Source: JBAOHV01 sp964450685 (GTDB lineage Bacteria > Actinomycetota > Acidimicrobiia > Acidimicrobiales > Microtrichaceae). From it: 19,516 nucleotides of DNA. A model generated the notes under the pieces. The model searched no databases. It saw only the letters and a list, made by a program, of their open reading frames with translations, and had not been told where the DNA came from. Below, piece after piece: positions 15,176 through 19,516 of this stretch (position 1 is the first letter of the stretch; each line of letters opens with the position of its first letter). The stretch is taken from positions 1 to 19,516 of the forward strand of contig CAYVDN010000057.1 in the NCBI GenBank assembly GCA_964450685.1. The letters run 5' to 3'. The translations under genes were made by a program, and so were the position numbers.

Positions 15176-16747
15176 GTGCAAAGCTATTCGGATGGGCGAA
15201 TCCGGATGGCCACGTTGATCGGCACGGTGATGCGTCGCGCTCAGATCGTGATGCACCGGTCTGTGACGTTGGCAGACCTGATGGCGCAGCTGGCGGAGAT
15301 CCACGGTGGGCGCACCTTCGTGACCGAGGAGTCCGAGTCGGGGGAGATCCGTACCCTCACCTACCTCGAGGCGGCACGCCAGGTCGAGAGGTGGTCTGTG
15401 TCGATCGCCGCTCGCAGCAAACCAGGGCTACCGGTGGTGGTCGCCACGCCGAACGGGGTCGACCAGTTCCTGGTTTCGCTCGCCGTCGCCCGCGCCGGTG
15501 GTCTCCCTGCGCCGGTGAACGCACAGATGACCGACGTCGAGGTCGATCACGTCATCGCAGACTCCGGTGCCGAACTGGTGGTCCGGGACGCGAGCGAACT
15601 GGAGCGCGGAAAGGGCTCGCGTGCAGCGCCAACCGTCGCCGTCCACCCGCGTGCCGAAGACGTTGCAGCGCTGTTCTACACATCTGGCACGACAGGTCGA
15701 CCGAAGGGTGCGGAGCTGACCCACCGTGGCTTGGTCGGTCAGGTCTCCACCGCCGCCGCGTGGCCGTTCGTGTTGCGTGACGACGAGGTCGCAATGTCGT
15801 TGCCGGTGGCCCACATAATGGGATTCGTTGCGCTCATGGCGGCTGCCATGGCCGGAGTTCCGGTGTACTTCCTCGACAGGTTCTCGCCGACGAGGCTGTT
15901 GGACGTCATCGAGGAGCGGCGATGCTCCGCGTTCATCGGCGTCCCGACGATGTACCGGGCGATGCTCGAGTGCGGGGCCGACGAGCGTGACCTCACGTCT
16001 GTGCGTGTCTGGATCAGCGGTGCGGACGTGATGCCCGCCGGCCTGGCCAGACAGTTCAAGTCGTTCGGCGCCACAGCGACGTTGCCGGGTGTCGGCCCGT
16101 TGGGTGAGGCGGCATTCATCGAGGGGTACGGGATGGTCGAGGTCGGTGGCAGCGTCGCCGCCAAGGTCTCGCCGCCGCTGCTGCCGATCGGCCTCGGTGA
16201 TTCGCTCGGGGTGTCGATGCCCGGCTGGCGCATGAAGGTGACAGATGAGGACGGACGGGCTGTGCTGCCGGGTCAGATCGGTGAGCTCCGCCTTCGGGGT
16301 CCCGGCGTTCTGAAGGGGTACTGGGGCGACAAGGCGGCGTCCGAAGCAGCGGTCACCAGCGACGGCTGGTTGCGCACCGGTGACCTGGTGCGTTCAGGAC
16401 CGCTCGGTACCGTGCTGTTCCACGGCCGCGAGAAGGCGGTGATCAAGTCCGGAGGCTACTCGGTCTACCCGTTGGAGGTCGAGGCCGACCTCGAGGAGCA
16501 TCCGGACGTGCTGGAAGCCGCTGTGGTCGGCAGACCCGACGACAAACTCGGCGAGGTGCCGGTGGCAGCTGTCCGGCTGCGCCCCGGTTCGGACCTGTCG
16601 GGTGACCAACTGCGTGTTTGGAGCGGTGTGCGCATGGCCCACTACAAGTGCCCCCGCGCGGTGATCGTGGTCGATGACCTGCCCAGGACCGGTACGCGCA
16701 AGCTCCAGCGCGAACGGTTGCTGCCACTCTTCGAGACCGCCGGTTGA
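15176..16747 (+). CDS. Acyl-CoA synthetase / AMP-forming ligase (ANL superfamily)
   Basis: A 523-residue ANL enzyme that activates a carboxylic acid, probably a fatty acid, with ATP to an acyl-adenylate and transfers it to CoA. Core motifs are the P-loop ALFYTSGTTGRPKGAELTHRG (Thr169 in TSGTTG), A5 EGYGMVE (316-322), A7 WLRTGDLVR with Asp403, the hinge HGREKAVIKSGGYSVYPLEVE, and the C-terminal catalytic lysine Lys509 in RTGTRKLQRERLL. The GTG at 15176 has AGGGG 6 nt upstream and lies 27 nt after pcrA; an in-frame ATG at 15206 is the alternative start and would give 513 residues. No TANNNT hexamer lies at leaderless distance from either, so read-through from pcrA is likely. The acyl substrate cannot be told from the sequence, and a non-fatty-acid substrate remains possible. 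Confidence 0.9.
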   Translation: MQSYSDGRIRMATLIGTVMRRAQIVMHRSVTLADLMAQLAEIHGGRTFVTEESESGEIRTLTYLEAARQVERWSVSIAARSKPGLPVVVATPNGVDQFLVSLAVARAGGLPAPVNAQMTDVEVDHVIADSGAELVVRDASELERGKGSRAAPTVAVHPRAEDVAALFYTSGTTGRPKGAELTHRGLVGQVSTAAAWPFVLRDDEVAMSLPVAHIMGFVALMAAAMAGVPVYFLDRFSPTRLLDVIEERRCSAFIGVPTMYRAMLECGADERDLTSVRVWISGADVMPAGLARQFKSFGATATLPGVGPLGEAAFIEGYGMVEVGGSVAAKVSPPLLPIGLGDSLGVSMPGWRMKVTDEDGRAVLPGQIGELRLRGPGVLKGYWGDKAASEAAVTSDGWLRTGDLVRSGPLGTVLFHGREKAVIKSGGYSVYPLEVEADLEEHPDVLEAAVVGRPDDKLGEVPVAAVRLRPGSDLSGDQLRVWSGVRMAHYKCPRAVIVVDDLPRTGTRKLQRERLLPLFETAG

Positions 16748-16751
16748 GTCA

Positions 16752-16782
16752 GGCGGCTGAGCCAGCCGGTATCTCAGCCGCC
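16752..16782. terminator. Bidirectional terminator between convergent genes
   Basis: GGCGGCTGAG (16752-16761) pairs perfectly with CTCAGCCGCC (16773-16782) around an 11-nt loop. It lies 4 nt after the acyl-CoA synthetase stop and overlaps the last codons (GGC GGC TGA) of the minus-strand gene, so one hairpin can serve both. No T-run is present on either side. Confidence 0.7.
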
Positions 16783-17319
16783 GGTGGTCGTGCTGGCCCC
16801 GGAGTCGCCACGCACGTCGATGATCAGGTTGCCGTCGTCGTCGACCTGCCATCCGTACTGCTCGAGACCCTCGCCGTTGGGCGACGCAGTCCGGTCTGAG
16901 CAGAGCTCCCCCAGCTCGCCGCGGCCGCCGCCCTCGGGCGGACGGCGTTCCTCGAACAGCTCGCGATCGGCGTTCCATGTGAGGAAGCAGCCCTCGGAAG
17001 CCCCGGGCAGGACCGCCGGGAACGAGACCCAGCGGACCTCGGGGTCGTCGCCGAAGTGGTTCACGACGATCGGTTCGCGCTGGCCCCGACCGGACACGTC
17101 GGAGAAGAGGGCGGGTCCGTCGTCTGCGATCTGACGCGACAGCCGCTCTGCCTGGCCGGCATCGAACTCGTCGTCGCCGAGCTGGATGCGGACCGGCCCG
17201 TCACCTCCCGATGCCAGGGCGAGCATTCCCCAGGCGAGGCCGATCGCCAGGATCACCGCGATGATCCCGAACACGACCGAGGTCACCTGCTTCGCTCCGG
17301 AGCGGCGTTCGACGGGCAT
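16774..17319 (-). CDS. Membrane-anchored hypothetical protein with possible cluster-less Rieske fold
   Basis: A 181-residue protein with a basic N-terminus, one transmembrane helix at about 12-36 (VTSVVFGIIAVILAIGLAWG) and an extracytoplasmic acidic domain. I know no named family. The domain order recalls a Rieske protein: DGPALFSDVSGRGQREPIVV, then EGCFLTWN (Cys111) where Rieske proteins read LGCPLTWN, then ELCSD (Cys140) near where CPCHGS would be, then LEQYGWQVDDDGNLIIDV like the usual closing strands. The two cysteines would match the structural disulfide, while the Cys-His pairs that hold the 2Fe-2S cluster are absent. The only other histidine (in VVNHFG) is in the wrong place. It is convergent with the acyl-CoA synthetase gene and divergent from sucC. 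Gene call good; fold assignment is inference. Confidence 0.75.
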   Translation of the reverse strand: MPVERRSGAKQVTSVVFGIIAVILAIGLAWGMLALASGGDGPVRIQLGDDEFDAGQAERLSRQIADDGPALFSDVSGRGQREPIVVNHFGDDPEVRWVSFPAVLPGASEGCFLTWNADRELFEERRPPEGGGRGELGELCSDRTASPNGEGLEQYGWQVDDDGNLIIDVRGDSGASTTTGG

Positions 17320-17348
17320 CAGCGGGCACTCACGATCTGCGTGTGGCG

Positions 17349-17366
17349 TATCGAGCCGGCTCGATA
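17349..17366. promoter_or_regulatory. 18-bp perfect palindrome upstream of sucC
   Basis: TATCGAGCCGGCTCGATA is a perfect palindrome in the region between the minus-strand hypothetical gene and sucC. It ends exactly where the likely sucC -35 (TTGGGT) begins, centred about 45 bp before the expected transcription start. This suits an activator site, or a repressor site for the divergent gene. Related TATCG elements recur at 17393-17397 and as CGATATCG at 17428-17435. Confidence 0.6.
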
Positions 17367-17395
17367 TTGGGTTGCGGACATCACCCGTTTAGTAT
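17367..17395 (+). promoter_or_regulatory. sucCD promoter, TTGGGT-17-TAGTAT
   Basis: A -35 like TTGGGT (17367-17372) and a -10 TAGTAT (17390-17395) are separated by 17 bp, a standard housekeeping-sigma layout. The expected start near 17402 gives a leader of about 84 nt. Confidence 0.6.
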
Positions 17396-17403
17396 CGCCC
17401 GCC

Positions 17404-17453
17404 GGGTGTGGGCTGCGGTCCACACCCCGATATCGACACCGGCGCCGCCGGTG
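17404..17453 (+). other. Two hairpins in the sucC 5' leader
   Basis: GGGTGTGG (17404-17411) pairs with CCACACCC (17420-17427), and CACCGGC (17437-17443) pairs with GCCGGTG (17447-17453). Both lie between the predicted start of transcription and the ribosome-binding site AGGAAGG (17470-17476). They match no riboswitch I know; they may stabilise the messenger 5' end. Confidence 0.45.
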
Positions 17454-17485
17454 GAGCCTCAGGCCCAGCAGGAAGGCAGACGAGG

Positions 17486-18631
17486 GTGGACCTCTTCGAA
17501 TACCAGGGAAAGCAGTTCTTCGCTTCCTTCGACATCCCCGTGTCGAAGGGCGAGGCCGTCAGGACGGTTGACGACGCTGTCGCCGCCGCCGAGCGCATCG
17601 GGCAGTTCCCGGTCGTGATCAAGGCTCAGGTCCACACCGGTGGGCGGGGCAAGGCCGGTGGGGTCAAGCTCGCCAACGACATCGACGAGGTGCGCGAACA
17701 CGCATCGAACATCCTCGGGCTCGACATCAAGGGCCACATCGTGGAGATCATCTGGATCGAGGTCGCATCCGACATTGCCGAGGAGTACTACGCGAGCTTC
17801 ACCCTCGACCGCTCCGCCAAGAAGCACCTGGGCATGCTCTCGGCCGAGGGTGGCGTCGAGATCGAAGCGGTCGCCGAGGAGAACCCGGACGCGATCGCCA
17901 AGATCTGGATCGACCCGGTCGACGGCCTTGACGAGGCCACCGCCCGCGAATGGGTGACCGCCGCCAAGCTCAACCCCGAGGCCACCGACGGTGCCGTCGA
18001 TATCCTCCTCAAGCTCTACCGGGCGTACACGGAGGGCGATGCCGACCTGTGCGAGATCAACCCGTTGATCCTCAAGCCGACCGGCGAGGTCCACGCCCTC
18101 GATGCCAAGGTCACCCTCGACGGCAACGCCGACTACCGCCACGAGTGGGCTGAGTACGAAGCGACGCAGTCCCGCGACGAGCGTGAGCAGGCAGCCCACG
18201 ACAAGGGACTCCAGTACGTCGGCCTCGACGGCTCGGTAGGCATCATCGCCAACGGTGCCGGGTTGGCGATGTCGACGCTCGACGTCGTGAACCAGGTGGG
18301 TGGCAGCCCAGCGAACTTCCTGGACATCGGCGGTGGCGCCAACGCGGATGTCATGGCCGGAGCGCTCGAGGTGATCAACAACGACCCGGCCGTGAAGTCG
18401 ATCTTCATCAACATCTTCGGTGGCATCACCCGAGGTGAAGAGGTCGCCAACGGCATCATCGAGGCGCTCGGTCGTGTCACCATCGACGCCCCGATCGTCA
18501 TCCGTCTCGACGGCACGAACGCCGAGGAAGGCCGTGAGATCCTGCGGCCGCACCTGTCCGACCAGCTGCAGATGCAGCCCACGATGCTCGACGCAGCGCG
18601 CACGGTCGTGCAGCTCGCCGACGCCCGCTGA
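17486..18631 (+). CDS. sucC: Succinate--CoA ligase (ADP-forming) beta subunit
   Basis: With SucD it interconverts succinyl-CoA and succinate while making ATP or GTP in the TCA cycle. The 381 residues show the ATP-grasp N-terminal half, beginning VDLFEYQGKQFFASFDIPVS, with QVHTGGRGKAGGVKLA for nucleotide binding and DLCEINPLIL with metal-binding Glu and Asn. The C-terminal ligase half has GLAMSTLDVVNQVGG, NFLDIGGGA and NIFGGITRGEEVANGI. The GTG at 17486 is chosen because AGGAAGG lies 9 nt upstream and the protein then starts as in the family; longer in-frame readings add Pro/Gly-rich sequence that overlaps the leader hairpins. sucD starts 13 nt after the stop. Length is near the family norm of about 390. 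Assignment is secure. Confidence 0.97.
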   Translation: MDLFEYQGKQFFASFDIPVSKGEAVRTVDDAVAAAERIGQFPVVIKAQVHTGGRGKAGGVKLANDIDEVREHASNILGLDIKGHIVEIIWIEVASDIAEEYYASFTLDRSAKKHLGMLSAEGGVEIEAVAEENPDAIAKIWIDPVDGLDEATAREWVTAAKLNPEATDGAVDILLKLYRAYTEGDADLCEINPLILKPTGEVHALDAKVTLDGNADYRHEWAEYEATQSRDEREQAAHDKGLQYVGLDGSVGIIANGAGLAMSTLDVVNQVGGSPANFLDIGGGANADVMAGALEVINNDPAVKSIFINIFGGITRGEEVANGIIEALGRVTIDAPIVIRLDGTNAEEGREILRPHLSDQLQMQPTMLDAARTVVQLADAR

Positions 18632-18644
18632 AGGAGAACCGATC

Positions 18645-19511
18645 ATGAGCATCTTCGTCGATCAGAACACCAAGGTCGTCTACCAGGGACTGACTGGCAG
18701 CCAGGGCCGCTACTACGGCCTGCTCAACCGCGACTACGGCACGCAGGTCGTCGCGGGAACCAACCCCAAGAAGGCCGGAACTGATGTGGACGGCGTGCCG
18801 ATCTTCGCGTCGGTCGCGGACGCGGTGGCCGAGACCGGTGCCAACGCCAGCTGCATCTTCATCCCCGCTGCGGGCGTGAAGGCCGCGGTGATGGAGGCCG
18901 CCGAGGGCGGGGTCGAGTTCATCGTGTGCATCACCGAGGGCGTACCCGCACAGGACGAGGCGTGGTTCTACAACAAGCTCAAGCGTGACTTCCCGAACGC
19001 CCAGCTCCTCGGCCCCAACTGCCCCGGCATCATCAGCCCCGGCAAGTGCAACATCGGCATCACCGCCGGGCACATCGCCAAGGAGGCTGTGCCGGGTGAG
19101 AAGAACGTCGGAATCGTCAGCCGCTCCGGCACGCTCACCTATCAGGCGCTCTACGAGTTGAAGCTCCAGGGCATCGGCGTGACCACCTGCGTCGGCATCG
19201 GTGGCGACCCTGTCCCGGGAACGAGCTTCATCGACTGCCTCGAGCGTTTCGAGGCCGACCCCGAGACCTCGGCCGTGATGATGATCGGTGAGATCGGTGG
19301 GTCGGCCGAGGAAGAGGCTGCCGAGTTCATCGCTTCGAAGATGACCAAGCCCGTAGCCGGCTACATCGCGGGGCCGACCGCTCCGGCGGGCGGTTCCGGT
19401 TCCAGTCTCGCACGTTTCCGGCGGACGGCGCCGGCGGATCCGGCGCCCCCCGATCCCCGATCCCCGACTACCGATTCCCGACCCCCGGCCATCCTCCGCC
19501 GATCGCCTTGA
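18645..19511 (+). CDS. sucD: Succinate--CoA ligase alpha subunit with aberrant, truncated C-terminus
   Basis: The first ~249 residues are a clear SucD: CoA-binding Rossmann part (VVYQGLTGSQGRYYGLLNRD), LLGPNCPGIISPGKCNIGI, VGIVSRSGTLTYQALYEL, IGGDPVPGTSFIDCLERF, MMIGEIGGSAEEEAAEFIA and KPVAGYIAGPTAPAG. After Gly249 (about 19391) similarity stops. The expected GKxMGHAGAI segment with the phosphohistidine (His246 of the E. coli alpha subunit) and the last ~40 residues are missing, replaced by a Ser/Arg/Pro-rich tail read through a hairpin and a heptamer repeat array. No frame on either strand restores the lost part, so it is not a simple frameshift. By chance the total length, 288 residues, looks normal. 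Start ATG 18645 follows AAGGAG by 8 nt. As given, the product should be inactive; a rearrangement or assembly join is likely. Confidence 0.9.
   Translation: MSIFVDQNTKVVYQGLTGSQGRYYGLLNRDYGTQVVAGTNPKKAGTDVDGVPIFASVADAVAETGANASCIFIPAAGVKAAVMEAAEGGVEFIVCITEGVPAQDEAWFYNKLKRDFPNAQLLGPNCPGIISPGKCNIGITAGHIAKEAVPGEKNVGIVSRSGTLTYQALYELKLQGIGVTTCVGIGGDPVPGTSFIDCLERFEADPETSAVMMIGEIGGSAEEEAAEFIASKMTKPVAGYIAGPTAPAGGSGSSLARFRRTAPADPAPPDPRSPTTDSRPPAILRRSP
19427..19447 (+). terminator. Terminator-like hairpin inside the aberrant sucD tail
   Basis: GGCGCCGG (19427-19434) pairs perfectly with CCGGCGCC (19440-19447) around CGGAT. It directly abuts the heptamer array. Such a hairpin is expected after a gene rather than within one, supporting the view that sequence beyond about 19391 is intergenic in origin. 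Confidence 0.45.
19448..19489 (+). repeat. Heptanucleotide tandem repeat array, consensus CCCCGAY
   Basis: Six adjacent 7-mers: CCCCGAT, CCCCGAT, CCCCGAC, TACCGAT, TCCCGAC, CCCCGGC. It resembles the short tandem heptanucleotide repeats that occupy intergenic DNA in some bacteria. It lies 27 nt from the end of the window. Confidence 0.8.
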
Positions 19512-19516
19512 CGAAG

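Noticed and set aside
13346..15304. 652-codon open frame on the minus strand opposite pcrA
   Set aside because: It mirrors the codon positions of a certain helicase gene; long antisense frames are expected in high-GC DNA. The translation has no recognisable domain.
17459..18652. 397-codon open frame on the minus strand opposite sucC
   Set aside because: Same cause: antisense shadow of a well-supported gene, no domain, no promoter or ribosome-binding site.
19380..19516. Simple frameshift in sucD
   Set aside because: All three forward frames and the reverse strand were read after 19380; none encodes GHAGAI or the usual SucD end.

Overview
The window is high-GC, densely coding chromosomal DNA from an actinobacterium, most likely a member of or near the Acidimicrobiia. 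Three things point there. It has a GuaB plus GuaB3 pair next to guaA, a DUF222/HNH (13E12-type) gene, and an LLM-fold, probably F420-dependent, oxidoreductase. Eight genes start 6-8 nt after a TANNNT -10 hexamer, the signature of leaderless transcription common in Actinobacteria. From memory, both blocks match Mycobacterium tuberculosis gene neighbourhoods (groEL / guaB2-guaB3 / guaA, and uvrD1 / sucC-sucD). The lineage is inferred, not proven.

Layout. 1-1107: 3' two thirds of groEL (+), closed by a strong hairpin. 1292-2059: NUDIX (CoA-pyrophosphatase type) hydrolase (+). 2087-3397: DUF222/HNH protein (-). 3466-4986: guaB, IMP dehydrogenase (-). 5116-6444: type II NADH dehydrogenase (+), divergent from guaB. 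6469-6858: small unknown protein (+). 6959-8098 and 8098-9672: guaB3 and guaA (+), translationally coupled. 9781-11043: secreted coiled-coil NlpC/P60 peptidase (+). 11078-12022: LLM oxidoreductase (-). 12084-12896: dienelactone-hydrolase-like enzyme (+), divergent from it. 12908-15148: pcrA/uvrD helicase (+). 15176-16747: acyl-CoA synthetase (+). 16774-17319: membrane-anchored hypothetical (-) with a possible cluster-less Rieske fold. 17486-18631 and 18645-19511: sucC and sucD (+).

How the genes work together. guaB and guaA carry IMP through XMP to GMP, and GuaB3 is a paralogue that lacks the catalytic cysteine position. ndh re-oxidises NADH in the respiratory chain. sucCD is the substrate-level phosphorylation step of the TCA cycle. 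The rest are housekeeping or accessory enzymes. No non-coding stretch exceeds 300 bp; the longest is 1108-1291. I saw no tRNA, rRNA, CRISPR array, insertion sequence or prophage.

The window is mostly ordinary core genome and I do not see a new multi-gene system. The points most worth a second look are: sucD losing its phosphohistidine region in a terminator-like hairpin and heptamer array at the window end; short tandem duplications across the stop codons of guaB, guaA and the NlpC/P60 gene; an 18-bp perfect palindrome placed against the sucC promoter; the Rieske-like protein without cluster ligands; and the consistent leaderless promoter architecture.
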